Both the position numbers and the translations under genes were made by a program. 64,000 bases of DNA, from positions 992,001 to 1,056,000 of the forward strand of contig JAULSR010000010.1 in the NCBI GenBank assembly GCA_030512295.1, written 5' to 3'. Below the pieces are notes generated by a model. That model was not told the DNA's origin and searched no databases. It worked only from the letters and a program-made list of their open reading frames with translations. Positions 20,805 to 29,855 of this stretch are shown piece after piece. The DNA comes from Bombardia bombarda (lineage: Eukaryota > Ascomycota > Sordariomycetes > Sordariales > Lasiosphaeriaceae). How positions within the stretch are numbered: the stretch's first letter is position 1; every line of letters starts with the position of its first letter.

Positions 20805-23800
20805 ACGATGACCCTGATCGATCTACCCAAACCATTTACAAAGGGGTGAAGCCAGGCCCCACCTTCACCATCCAAGGCGGCACTTGCTCCCGGCGCCGCG
20901 GCCAAAAGGCCACCCCGTTAGCGGTAGCTATCGACGCTGATACGGGGGCACAAGTCAACTGCGTGGATTACCGGTTTTGCCGAGTACACCATATCCCTGC
21001 CCTCTTAGAAGCTGAGGGTCTTGACCTGCCGCAACTTATCAACCCTGACGGCAGCCGGATAAAGAACCACGGCATTTTCTACCTCACCCTCCAACTTACA
21101 GATCTACACGGGAACGCCCGCTCCATTTCCCAGTTCTTCTACGGGGTCAAGCGGCCGAAAGGGTCCCCGCCAATACTATGGGGAAACCCAGGCATGGGGT
21201 CTGAAGGTGTGACTCTCCATACTACCCTCAACACCTTCGAGTGGGGTCGTTATTCAGAGATCTCGCCGAAGGAAGTCGCCCAGGACGTCCTCGACGGCGC
21301 CCCCGCCTTCACCGCCATGGTCTCCAACGTTATCATCGGACCTGAAGAGAGCCACGTCGACACACTCGACGGCCCAGAGCCAGAGCTAGGCCCAGCACCT
21401 CTACCCCCAGAACTCGCCCACCGTGCGGCCGTCTTTTCGGAGCAAGCAGCTCGAGAACCTAACACCCTCGAAGGAGCCGAGCATTGTATCGATCTAGTAG
21501 AGGGATCTGCACCACCGCAGGGCCATATCTACCCACTCAGTCAGGCCCAGCTCGACGAACTAGCCCTTTATATCCGGGAGAACCTCGCCAACGGCCGGAT
21601 CGTGGAGAGCAGTAGCCCTGCCGGTGCCCCTATTATCTTTGTCCCCAAAAAGGATGGGACTATGCGTTTGTGCGTGGATTATAGGGGGTTGAATAGGATC
21701 ACTATCAAAAACCGGTACCCGTTACCGCTGATCAGCGACCTCATGGACCGCCTCACTGGTGCTCGGTTTTTTACCAAGCTCGACCTGAGAGATGCTTACC
21801 ACCGGATCAGAGTCCGTAAGGCTGATCAGTGGAAAACTGCTTTCAAGACCCGCTACGGACAGTTCGAATATACTGTCATGCCGTTCGGACTAACCAACGC
21901 GCCGGCCACCTTCCAAGCTTATATTAACAGAGCTTTAGCTGGTTTAGTGGATGTATCTTGTATCGTCTACCTCGACGATATCCTTATTTACTCCGCTACC
22001 CGCGAAGAGCATACCCACCATATCCTAGAGGTCCTCGACCGCCTTGAACGGGCCCAGCTCTTTGCTAAACAATCGAAATGCTCCTTCTACCAGAACCAGG
22101 TCGAGTTCCTAGGTTTTATCATCAGCCACCAAGGTATCTCGATGGACCCGGGGCGAGTCAAAGCCATCCAGGAATGGCCTGTACCCCAGTCAACTAGAGA
22201 GATACAAATCTTCCTCGGGTTCGCCAACTTTTACCGCCGGTTTATCCACGGGTATTCCAGAATCACCGCCCCTATCACTGCCCTGTTGAAAGGAGAAGCG
22301 AACCTTTTCCGGTGGCCGCCAGAGGCTAACACCGCTTTCGAGCAACTTAAATCGGTTTTCGGCCAAGCCGACTTCCTGACTCACTGGGAACCAAGCCGCC
22401 AAACCCGAGTCGAGACGGACGCCAGTAACCAAGCGATCTCAGGGATCCTCTCACAACTAGTTGACTCACAATGGCGCCCAATAGCCTACTGGTCGAGGAA
22501 ACTTACCGATGCTGAGCTTCGATGGGCCACTGGCCAGAAGGAGCTCATCGCTATCATCGAATCCCTTGAGCACTGGGGCCACTACCTAGGCGGTACCGAC
22601 CAGAGGTTCTTAGTTTTGACCGACCACGAAGCACTCAAAGGGGTGATCGCAGCCCCGGCTCGAGACCTCAAAGGCCGCCTAGCTAGATGGGTATATCGCT
22701 TATCCCCCTTTGACTTTGATATCGAACACCGGCCTGGGGCTACCAACCCTGCCGACCCCCTTTCTAGGAGACCCGATTATATGGCAGGAGAGATCGCTTA
22801 TGGCGATGTATTGCCCACCTTGACTAAAAAGCTACAGTTGGTAACGGAATTACCAACAGCTATGAGAGCAATTGTGGCCCAGATTAGAGCAGGAGCACAG
22901 AAGAAGTCGTGCTCCCGGAAATACCGCCGAGCGGTTAGACGAGTTGAACAAGCTCTTCAACGTCCTCGAGTTGAAGATGTGGCTAGGGTTTCGGCTGTGA
23001 CGCGCTTTGCCCTCGGGGCTGCCGGACGTGCTACGTTTGATAAAACGGAGCCCCGAGAAAGGAGCCACCAGCGGGACGGATGCACCCCGATGGAGGGGCT
23101 GGGACGCCGTATTAGAAGAGCTAGTACGGACTCGCCAGGGCAGACGATCTCGCCGGGGCGGTCAGAACAGAGGGTCGAGGGGCAACTGCAGCAAGAAGCT
23201 CAGGGTGCCGACCTACTGATCCCTCACGCGGTTGCGGCAGAGGTTTGCGCCGGTGAGGCAGTTGAGGAACAGGATCCTAGGCACAGGTTCTACAGGTCGA
23301 TCATTGCCCTCCAGAAAGGGGATCTCGAATGTAGAAGCCGCATCAAGGAGGTGCTCGAGGGTCAAAGATACGCGGGTACTGGGGCTCAAAGCAAGCCAGG
23401 AAACGACAGCGTTGATGACGAGGGGGCCCTCCGTTACAAAGGCAGACTGGTGATCCCTGCCGCGCCCGCAGTACGCAGAGAGCTCGTACGCTTGCACCAC
23501 GATGACCCCAGAGCCGGGCATTTTGGAAGCCGCAAGACAGTGGATTTACTGAGGCGAAGATTCCATTGGAAGAACCTAGATGCAGAAGTACAAGCTTACA
23601 CAAGACAGTGCCAAGTATGCCTGGGTAACCGGCAACCCCGACATAAGCCGTATGGTAGACTCAACTCACTACCGCTACCCACTCAACCTTTTGAAGAGAT
23701 CAGCCTAGACTTCATCACTAAGCTACCACCTTGCCAGTACAAGGACCGTATCGTGGATGCCGTCCTCGTGGTGGTAGATCGGTTCACGAAAGTCGCGCTC

Positions 23801-24760
23801 TTCATCCCAACCACTACTACCGTTACAGCAGCCGAACTAGCCCAACTGCTCTACGAGCATGTGGAGTGCCGATTCGGCACGCCGATAGGTATGGTCTCCG
23901 ACCGAGATTCCCTACTAACTAGCAAGTTTTGGGTAGAACTTTCCAAAGCCCGCCAAATCAAGCAGAGGCTCTCCACAGCCTACCACCCGCAGACCGATGG
24001 CCAGTCAGAACGAACGCACCAGAGCCTGCAGCACTATTTACGGTGCTTCGCCGATGAAGAGGCCCAGTGGGCGCCACTGCTCCCTGAAGCCGAGTTCGCG
24101 TATAACAACAGCGTACATACGACTATCGGTACAAGTCCGTTCGAGGCGTTATACGGCTACCACCCTCGAATGGCAGATTACGTACCTTCGGCACAGCTGA
24201 AGGTGCAAGGGGTTCATGAACGGTTGAGCAAGCTAACCCACCTGAGGGAAAAGATGTACCACCACTGGCAGAAGGCCGTAGACTCGCAGAAAAAGTACTA
24301 CGACGCACGGCACCAGTGGATCGAGTTTGAAGTAGGAGAGACAGTTGGACTCTCCACACAGAACTTCCGCTTCAAAACCGGAAAGAAGCTAGCACCAAGA
24401 TTCATCCCGGTCAAGGTCACCGAGAGGATCGGCACGCAGGCATATAGGATCCGGCTACCGGCCAAATATGCCCGACTCCATGACGTCTTCCCTGTCTCCC
24501 TGTTGGAAAAGTGGTCAGTGGCCAAGGGACAGAAGGTGCTACCACTACCAGAACTGGTCGAAGGAGAAGAAGAGTGGGAAGTGGAAGATATCGTGGAGCA
24601 CAAGGATGAGGGAGAGCAAAGAAGGTTCCTAGTCAAGTGGGCAGGATGGCCCGCTGAGTACAACACCTGGGAACCTAGGGAACACTTGGCCAACGCACAA
24701 AAGGTGCTCCAGAGATACGAGAAGAAAGCAAAACAAAGGCATAGGAAGTGGAACGACTAA
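20771..24760 (+). CDS. pol: Pol polyprotein of the intact gypsy element (PR-RT-RH-IN-chromodomain)
   Basis: Open from 20,771 to 24,760; made as a Gag-Pol fusion of about 1,740 residues by -1 frameshifting at 20,792 (no ATG precedes the protease). Domains in order: aspartic protease (DTGA at 20,939-20,950); reverse transcriptase with KLDLRDAYHRIRV, VMPFGLTNAPATF and catalytic YLDDILIY (21,968); RNase H starting TDASNQAISGIL (about 22,415); integrase HHCC zinc finger (LHHDDPRAGH … CQVCLG, 23,490-23,620), then the DDE core with LDFITK, SDRDS and HPQTDGQSERT; C-terminal chromodomain VEDIVEHKD … FLVKWAGWPAEYNTWEP (24,577-24,690) with its aromatic cage positions. All catalytic residues seen are intact. 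The Arg-rich linker between RNase H and integrase is unusual. Confidence 0.95.
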   Translation, partial: FGGRLGKREAVDDDPDRSTQTIYKGVKPGPTFTIQGGTCSRRRGQKATPLAVAIDADTGAQVNCVDYRFCRVHHIPALLEAEGLDLPQLINPDGSRIKNHGIFYLTLQLTDLHGNARSISQFFYGVKRPKGSPPILWGNPGMGSEGVTLHTTLNTFEWGRYSEISPKEVAQDVLDGAPAFTAMVSNVIIGPEESHVDTLDGPEPELGPAPLPPELAHRAAVFSEQAAREPNTLEGAEHCIDLVEGSAPPQGHIYPLSQAQLDELALYIRENLANGRIVESSSPAGAPIIFVPKKDGTMRLCVDYRGLNRITIKNRYPLPLISDLMDRLTGARFFTKLDLRDAYHRIRVRKADQWKTAFKTRYGQFEYTVMPFGLTNAPATFQAYINRALAGLVDVSCIVYLDDILIYSATREEHTHHILEVLDRLERAQLFAKQSKCSFYQNQVEFLGFIISHQGISMDPGRVKAIQEWPVPQSTREIQIFLGFANFYRRFIHGYSRITAPITALLKGEANLFRWPPEANTAFEQLKSVFGQADFLTHWEPSRQTRVETDASNQAISGILSQLVDSQWRPIAYWSRKLTDAELRWATGQKELIAIIESLEHWGHYLGGTDQRFLVLTDHEALKGVIAAPARDLKGRLARWVYRLSPFDFDIEHRPGATNPADPLSRRPDYMAGEIAYGDVLPTLTKKLQLVTELPTAMRAIVAQIRAGAQKKSCSRKYRRAVRRVEQALQRPRVEDVARVSAVTRFALGAAGRATFDKTEPRERSHQRDGCTPMEGLGRRIRRASTDSPGQTISPGRSEQRVEGQLQQEAQGADLLIPHAVAAEVCAGEAVEEQDPRHRFYRSIIALQKGDLECRSRIKEVLEGQRYAGTGAQSKPGNDSVDDEGALRYKGRLVIPAAPAVRRELVRLHHDDPRAGHFGSRKTVDLLRRRFHWKNLDAEVQAYTRQCQVCLGNRQPRHKPYGRLNSLPLPTQPFEEISLDFITKLPPCQYKDRIVDAVLVVVDRFTKVALFIPTTTTVTAAELAQLLYEHVECRFGTPIGMVSDRDSLLTSKFWVELSKARQIKQRLSTAYHPQTDGQSERTHQSLQHYLRCFADEEAQWAPLLPEAEFAYNNSVHTTIGTSPFEALYGYHPRMADYVPSAQLKVQGVHERLSKLTHLREKMYHHWQKAVDSQKKYYDARHQWIEFEVGETVGLSTQNFRFKTGKKLAPRFIPVKVTERIGTQAYRIRLPAKYARLHDVFPVSLLEKWSVAKGQKVLPLPELVEGEEEWEVEDIVEHKDEGEQRRFLVKWAGWPAEYNTWEPREHLANAQKVLQRYEKKAKQRHRKWND
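20786..20847 (+). promoter_or_regulatory. Probable programmed -1 ribosomal frameshift signal (gag-pol)
   Basis: The slippery heptamer G GGA AAC (20,786-20,792) is in the gag frame in the canonical X XXY YYZ phase. After a 7-nt spacer comes a hairpin: GGTAGACGAT (20,800-20,809), loop GACCCTG, then ATCGATCTACC (20,817-20,827), giving ten base pairs with one bulged A. The gag stop codon is inside the stem. The loop ACCC could pair with GGGT at 20,844-20,847 to form a pseudoknot. Slippage by -1 moves ribosomes into the pol frame, which is open from 20,771 and has no usable ATG near its start. Every element of a -1 signal is present at the right spacing. Confidence 0.8.
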
Positions 24761-24797
24761 AAGATGAAGGCTGGAAATCGACGAGGACGTCGACCTA

Positions 24798-24812
24798 CGG
24801 GGGGGGGATAAT
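24798..24812 (+). other. Polypurine tract before the 3' LTR
   Basis: A run of nine or more G followed by ATAAT directly abuts the TGTAAGG start of the 3' LTR. This is the standard site for plus-strand priming. Confidence 0.7.
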
Positions 24813-25025
24813 TGTAAGGACATCGGACTTCCCCAAGCACATGCCAGTCATCCTACCAACTATGTATATAAGCAGCGGCCCTCGCCCACCTTCCGTTGCG
24901 AGGGCCAGGTTGAAGTCTTACGCCAATACCAGTCATTGCTCGCCTTCCCAACTATCTTCACTGCTCGCCTGCCCAGTTGTCTTCATTGTGACCACCTTGA
25001 TCAGGCGTACCTGCCTTATCTTACA
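24813..25025 (+). repeat. 3' LTR of the intact gypsy element
   Basis: 213 bp, identical to the 5' LTR, followed by the second copy of the CCAAG duplication. It carries the same TATATAA box. Confidence 0.95.
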
Positions 25026-25030
25026 CCAAG

Positions 25031-25576
25031 GCTTACCATGGCTCACCCTGGAGCAGTGGCAGCTCAGGACCACGCACAGACATGGGAATTACTAAGGGCA
25101 ACCCGTGCATAAAACATAGACTTGTTTTGTTGTCCTTACATAAGTTTCCTCTTTAATTTCACCATTTAACTTTTTATATTCTTGATATATCTTCCACTTT
25201 AGCTACCAATGGTGTTCACGTTAATCCCAAACTCGCAGTTTTGTTTATGAGCCTTTGGCCTAGGTCAATCAACATAGAGCTAGCACTTACCGTTTGCGGC
25301 ACATCATGCAAGCCATAAACCCCAGCTGTCCAAAAACAGTCACCATGACAGGCAAGCTCACTCTTTAGAAGCAAGCCACCACACGGCTTCCCCCAAATCC
25401 ATCTCTGGCCCCTCGAACGCCACTGGTTTCCAAACCCACGCGGGGTAGCTCTAGCTGCCAGTCACATATCTCTTGCTGATTCTCAAGCCCAAGATCATAC
25501 ACCACCAACATCACCATCACCACATTAGACACAAATTAATCTGATACACAACTTTTCAATAATAACCGAGACCAAG
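25031..25576. other. Intergenic, promoter side of the HAB-mutase-like gene
   Basis: Normal-composition DNA from the right edge of the retrotransposon to the next gene. CT/CA-rich from about 25,380 onwards, as in fungal promoters and leaders. No gene or repeat recognised. Confidence 0.5.
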
Positions 25577-26161
25577 ATGACCGACCCAACCTCTAGCAAC
25601 AATAACACCAACAGCCTCCCTCTCCACCTCCTCCGCCACGGCAGCGCCCTGATCGCCACCGGTCTTATCTGGGGCTTCCTCGTTCCCCTAACCCCGCACC
25701 CGCGCCTCGCCCTTACTGCACACATCCAGTTCGCCGTCGAAGGCGTCATGGTTGTCGCCGCAGGCCTTGTCCTGAACTCGGAACCCTTCTCCTCCCCCGA
25801 CATCTTCTCCGATACAAAGAACACAGCTGTCACTGTCCCTCACCGCCGCAGACTCGCAGACCGGTTGTCAATCTGGCAGACGAGGGTGGTGCGTTATGGC
25901 TGCGCCGGTATTTGGGTGACACTCTTAAGTGAGATTGCTAACGCGTGGTGGGGAACGAGGTGGGTGTTGCCGATTGCGCATGCGGCAGCGGGCTTGGCTG
26001 GAGAGGGTCAGACGGCCGCCGTGTGGATGGAGAGGGTGGTGCAGATCGCACATTTGCCGTTCGCAGTTGTGCTAGCTGCTGTGGTGAGCTATATTCCATC
26101 TTTCCAATATCTTGCCCGGGCGTTGGTTGTTGAGTTGAGTGGACGACTGCTAATAACTTGA
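25577..26161 (+). CDS. Hydroxylaminobenzene mutase-like small membrane protein
   Basis: Single exon, 194 residues, four likely membrane segments (about residues 24-42, 47-67, 106-126 and 155-178). The N-terminal LLRHGSALIATGLIWGF followed by PHPRLALTAHIQFAVEG resembles the LLRHG…GFxxP…NPRxxLxAHxEGxxNG signature of bacterial hydroxylaminobenzene (HAB) mutases, which rearrange hydroxylaminobenzene to aminophenol in nitroarene metabolism. In the fungal protein the usual Glu-Gly pair is retained as VEGVM. The substrate here is unknown, and membership is by motif only. Alternatively a generic four-helix membrane protein. It stands alone 550 bp beyond the fresh retrotransposon. Confidence 0.55.
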   Translation: MTDPTSSNNNTNSLPLHLLRHGSALIATGLIWGFLVPLTPHPRLALTAHIQFAVEGVMVVAAGLVLNSEPFSSPDIFSDTKNTAVTVPHRRRLADRLSIWQTRVVRYGCAGIWVTLLSEIANAWWGTRWVLPIAHAAAGLAGEGQTAAVWMERVVQIAHLPFAVVLAAVVSYIPSFQYLARALVVELSGRLLIT

Positions 26162-26943
26162 GTTGATTTTAGTGGCCCGTCATTACGGTCACACTCTTCC
26201 CGAGGACTGAACACGTTCTAACTTCAGTTGATTGCTGGGCTTTAGGACATGGATTGTTTAATCCACCAGATAAAAGAGGTTCTTTCCATTTCCGGGACTG
26301 GTGAGGTATTTTTCAGTAGCACAAACGATGCGTTTGGTATTGAACCTCAGATAGTTACAATACAGTCGCCATGCAGAAATAAACAGGTGTTCACCGAGTT
26401 TCAATATAGTCATGGTTATTTGGCGTCTTTGATATTGAGAAGGTCTCAGCGTACCGTACAAAAAGGGACCTATACCGTAGTGACATCTTAGATAGTTACC
26501 CAACCACTACGCCCAACCCGCCTCTAGATATAATTCTCCCGTGTGGGATAGTTGCAAGTGAAACAGTTGTAAGTGGGACAACGGGGTTGCATTCTTTGCT
26601 GGCCCCGGTTAGGGTCTTGTATCGGCAAATACGGTACAAGTCACCTTTTGTACGGTACGTCGAGACCATCTCTTGATATTTCGATGTGAAACCGCAGACG
26701 TGAAACTCGTAGGTAGATAAAGAGTCAGTTTAATATACAGGTATTACACCGTCCAGTATATTTAAGATACAGAGTTTCCTTTGTCTTTGTCATAAACCTT
26801 TCAACTTTTAAAGTCGAAAGTAAGCCGATAGTTCGAGTATCACTTAGTAAAAGTACCCGCTTTTCTTTGATAAAGCCGTCGACAGGGATGGATCTACGTA
26901 ATAGGCTAGAAATCTTCCCAAGTCTTTAATCAAAGCTCCAGCA
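26162..26943. other. Intergenic
   Basis: No convincing gene. A pair of overlapping opposite-strand open frames at 26,249-26,503 shows no protein character. A 15-bp word, TACGGTACGTCGAGA, occurs near 26,648 and again near 28,211. Confidence 0.5.
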
Positions 26944-27037
26944 GCCCGATTAGCTCAGCTGGTTAGAGCGTCGTACTAATAGAGTATCACTCTATCAAGT
27001 CATGCGAAGGTCAACAGTTCAATCCTGTTATTGGGCA
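26944..27037 (+). tRNA. tRNA-Ile (AAU anticodon) with a 20-nt intron
   Basis: Acceptor arms GCCCGAT and ATTGGGC pair (one G-T). The A box TAGCTCAGCTGG and B box AGTTCAATCCTG are present. The anticodon stem TCGTA/TGCGA encloses loop CTAATAA with anticodon AAT at 26,978-26,980. An intron of about 20 nt (26,982-27,001) follows position 37, the normal place for nuclear tRNA introns. The T arm AACAG…CTGTT pairs fully. No T-run terminator lies directly downstream (nearest TTTT is some distance away). Confidence 0.9.
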
Positions 27038-27113
27038 TATTATTTTGTCCAACTTTCTTTTTGAACTTTATGAACTAATTGGATTATCCCTTTAATTACC
27101 TACTTTCGTCCCC

Positions 27114-27677
27114 TCAGTTCTTTGGCGCCCCATCCAGCACCACAAGGGCTTGCTTGTCTATAATCTTCTCGTGAACTAGTCTCTCTACTACCTCTCGCAA
27201 CCATGTTTGACAATTTTTGATCCTAACTCGTTGTCGCGGACCCTATTATCCCCCTTGTTCAGCAATCATCGCAACTATTAAAACGGCAGACACTCTCAAA
27301 CAGCATCTGAATTTGGCGGTACTAACGCTTGACAAAGCCGAAACCAAACTTGGCCCCGGTGCAGGAACACCCATGGCGACCCGTTCAACTGCATCGCGTG
27401 GGTGGCAGTCGGTTGAGGTCAGCTCGCCCTTGACGCAGCCGTCGTCGTCATCTACGGCATTGTCCTCCACTTGGCCCAGCTGAACGATTCGATGCGTCCG
27501 GCCGATTTGATCGGTGTCATAGTTGCGCTCAATCGCGAGTTCAAAGCCGTACTTGGCATCGCCGTCGGCGTTGATGATTTTGCCAATTGTGGGGTCGTTT
27601 TGGCTGGGGATCCAGAGCGCCCAGTGGGCGGGAAAGATGGGGGACTTGTATATGATGAGGTAGATTGTGCGAGACAT
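27114..27677 (-). CDS. Conserved fungal protein of unknown function (two exons)
   Basis: Predicted CDS: 27,677-27,327 joined to 27,242-27,114, 159 residues. The start MSRTIYLIIYKSPIFPAHW is preferred over an upstream in-frame ATG because it matches the usual start of this fungal family as I recall it. The intron (27,243-27,326, 84 bp) has donor GTTAGT, a CTGAAC branch and TAG acceptor, phase 0. Exon 2 supplies the conserved tail KNCQTWLREVVERLV, HEKIIDKQALVVLDG. The N-terminal half (AHWALWIPS … GKIINADGDAKYGFE) looks like a compact beta-rich domain. Soluble, probably cytoplasmic. No biochemical role can be inferred. The antisense reading in this region is a shadow. Confidence 0.75.
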
Positions 27678-28462
27678 TATTAGCTGATGCACGAAGAGAT
27701 TCTGGGCGCAATGGATTGAGGATTGAGATGCAAGGGGATGATGTTGTTTGTGTTGGTTCATCAACTGGTTCTAAGCTGTTGCCTGGGGTAACAGCCAGGT
27801 CTATAGTGCTGCCTGTTCTTTATTTTCGCACATACTCTCCAAAAAGCTACCACTCCCATTGTACATACCATATGGTATACTTCATTGACAATCCACTGAT
27901 CAGCCATAGTACCACCACCTACAACTGCATGAACTATAACTACCCCATTTCTAAAGAGCCGATTTACAACTACCCCACCTACAACTATCTCATCTACAAC
28001 TATCCCACTGCAACTACATCAACTACGACTACCTTGTGCACCGTAAGTGCTTCTAAAGTGAGTTTGTGAAGTGTGATTAAATCGTATTCCCTGAACATCT
28101 ATAATAACCATAACTGGGTCTAATTGTAGTAACTTGTAGTCTCGGTATGGGATGGTACATTGGCCAACCATTTCAGATGTCACTACCTACTATCCAGGTC
28201 TCCTTTCATACGGTACGTCGAGAACTTCTCGTATTGAAATGTCACCCCAAGATTTTCACTTTGGGTTATGAACTTGGCATAAATGGAATGGAGGGAGATA
28301 AAGACAACCACCCCCCATTGGCCTGTCGTCGCCGTCCTGCATCACCCTCCACACCCATTGATAATCACATCGCCATCATTAGGCATTTCTATCCCCATTG
28401 AGCGAGGATGTGGTATTATTCCTTAAACCTAGGACCGTAAATTTCTGGGACTAACAGTAAGA
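27678..28462. other. Intergenic with a CTACAACTA-rich low-complexity tract
   Basis: 27,915-28,025 consists of degenerate repeats of CCCCACCTACAACTAT-like units (period about 17). Otherwise no gene is evident. A short open frame at 27,665-28,069 translates this repeat into a Tyr/Asn/Thr-rich string and is not credible as a gene. Confidence 0.55.
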
Positions 28463-28720
28463 TTACGCAGCGGTACACCCTCCTCTGTGTGCTCTTCTCG
28501 ATGATCCTCTCGATTCCTCTCGACGCTGCTCTTGATTCTCTCGATCCTGCTCAAGACGTTTCTTTCTGATATGGCGCTCGTACCACCGACTGGAGAAGTG
28601 CAGTATCACCGGACCAGCAGCAGTAGCGATAAGAGTAGTAATGCTCCAATGTACCCATGAGGTCGTTCGGTCGCTTCCCTTAACCCTGAGCTGGTCTTCC
28701 ATGACCTGAGCTTGTTCTTC
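28463..28720 (-). CDS. Possible small membrane-anchored protein or last exon
   Basis: The open frame on the minus strand reads …RQAKATEEQAQVMEDQ, then a hydrophobic segment (VHWSITTLIATAAGPVILHF) and a highly charged tail rich in Arg and Glu, ending at a stop near 28,463. It opens just after an ATTAG that could be a splice acceptor. The layout (amphipathic helix, single membrane span, charged tail) resembles the C-terminal end of some large fungal proteins, so this may be the last exon of a lost gene. No family identified. Confidence 0.3.
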   Translation of the reverse strand, partial: EEQAQVMEDQLRVKGSDRTTSWVHWSITTLIATAAGPVILHFSSRWYERHIRKKRLEQDRENQEQRREESRGSSRRAHRGGCTAA

Positions 28721-29042
28721 GGTTGCTTTAGCTTGTCGTCAACTAATACATGGCAAAACGCAGAAAGAGTGGCAGACTGTTTTGTTCTCAAACATACGAA
28801 ATACCAGATACCTATACAATGCATCATTCCCTCACCTCTGCCCATGCCAAACATGGCATTATTTTGTATAGTCATCTCATAAACCCCATCTTCTTTGTCA
28901 GCCTGATAGGTCTTTAAACGCCTCCCCAATATGCATCCAACCCTAGCACAATCATTAATTTGATGCTGTATAATGCAATACCCAATGACCAAGCCTTTGT
29001 CAGCTCCGTATCACCCACCCAACCCCCCTCTGTTTCATCCCT
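28721..29042. other. Intergenic
   Basis: No gene or structured element seen between the small ORF and the 3' end of the phosphatase gene. The right part is CT-rich and corresponds to the phosphatase downstream region. Confidence 0.45.
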
Positions 29043-29855
29043 TCACCTCTTCAGCTCCCCCCTCCTGTCCAACCACCGCCTATACGCCTCCTTCGGCACT
29101 GTCCTCGCCTCGTCCTCCCAAACCTCATACTCGACCTCCTCCCACACCCTCAGCTGTTCCATAAAACTCCTGCTGGGAGCGATCCTCCCCCTCCTTCTCT
29201 TCACATCAGCCAGCACCTGCCCCAGCCTTCTCTCATGCTTCCTCATCAGATACGCCACCACCGCCGTCGCGCTCCTCGACACCCCCTCGCAGCAATGCAC
29301 CAGCACCTTCCCCGGCTCGGCAGCCCGCGCAAACGCCTCCATCAAAACCTCCTCCTCATCATCATGGCCATGCATGATGCTATCCTCTTGAAACGACCGT
29401 CTCGACGGCGGTCTCGAAGCCGACGGCCAATCTCCTCCCATCATGGTCGCCCCCGCCCCAGGTGGTGATAGGGTCTGGTGTGTAGTCGAGTGTTCAGCCG
29501 CCAACAGGGTCTTGAGATCGGGCATGGCCTTTGGGCGGCCCAGGTGGGCGTCGATGAAGTCGCAGATGGCGTTGAGGCTGCAGAGGATGTCTTGGGCGGG
29601 CGAGTCGTCGCACTGGACAAACATGTGGTTGCGCGCGGGCACGAGCTCGCGGTTGGCCGGGCGGGCCCAGGCCGGCTGGGCCACGTGGAGGAGGGAGACG
29701 ATGGCGGTGATGTGGTGGGCCATGAGGATGGGGATGGAGATGGCCGACGCGAGGTCGCCTATGAAGAGGCCGGGCTCGATTTCGGAGATGATGGAGAGAG
29801 GCGGGGGCGCCTTTTTTGCGCCCATGGTTGGGGAGAGGCGGGGCGAGAGCGGCAT
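29043..29855 (-). CDS. Dual-specificity protein phosphatase
   Basis: Single exon, 270 residues. The signature HCCEGVSRSATAV (residues 187-199) is the HCX5R active-site loop of DSP/PTP enzymes: nucleophile Cys188, Arg194, and the Ser that follows. The fold starts at ISEIEPGLFIGDLASA (about 22-37). The general-acid Asp is probably Asp83 or Asp84 in QCDDSPAQDI. A roughly 70-residue Pro/Ser-rich insertion (110-175) between the acid loop and the P-loop is longer than in minimal DSPs, and a basic tail follows. It should dephosphorylate Ser/Thr/Tyr residues on proteins such as MAP kinases; the substrate is unknown. An alternative start at Met11 is possible. A 20-nt T tract (29,925-29,944) lies just upstream. 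Confidence 0.9.
   Translation of the reverse strand: MPLSPRLSPTMGAKKAPPPLSIISEIEPGLFIGDLASAISIPILMAHHITAIVSLLHVAQPAWARPANRELVPARNHMFVQCDDSPAQDILCSLNAICDFIDAHLGRPKAMPDLKTLLAAEHSTTHQTLSPPGAGATMMGGDWPSASRPPSRRSFQEDSIMHGHDDEEEVLMEAFARAAEPGKVLVHCCEGVSRSATAVVAYLMRKHERRLGQVLADVKRRRGRIAPSRSFMEQLRVWEEVEYEVWEDEARTVPKEAYRRWLDRRGELKR

Larger units (their letters stand above)
19283..25030 (+). mobile_element. Intact Ty3/gypsy chromovirus with CCAAG target duplication
   Basis: A complete LTR retrotransposon, 19,288-25,025, 5.74 kb, flanked by the 5-bp duplication CCAAG (19,283-19,287 and 25,026-25,030). The two 213-bp LTRs are identical to the base. It carries gag, a -1-frame pol with protease, reverse transcriptase, RNase H, integrase and C-terminal chromodomain, a G-rich polypurine tract and a candidate primer-binding site. 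No RIP-type decay and no internal stops. This combination indicates a very recent insertion of a potentially active element. The chromodomain class typically targets methylated-H3K9 heterochromatin, which agrees with its position beside RIPped DNA (inference). Confidence 0.95.

Noticed and set aside
26249..26503. Opposed 80-codon open frames
   Set aside because: Complementary frames of the same AT-balanced DNA. Neither shows a motif, a good start context or a splice partner.
27900..28069. Tyr/Asn-rich open frame
   Set aside because: Simple translation of a CTACAACTA low-complexity tract.
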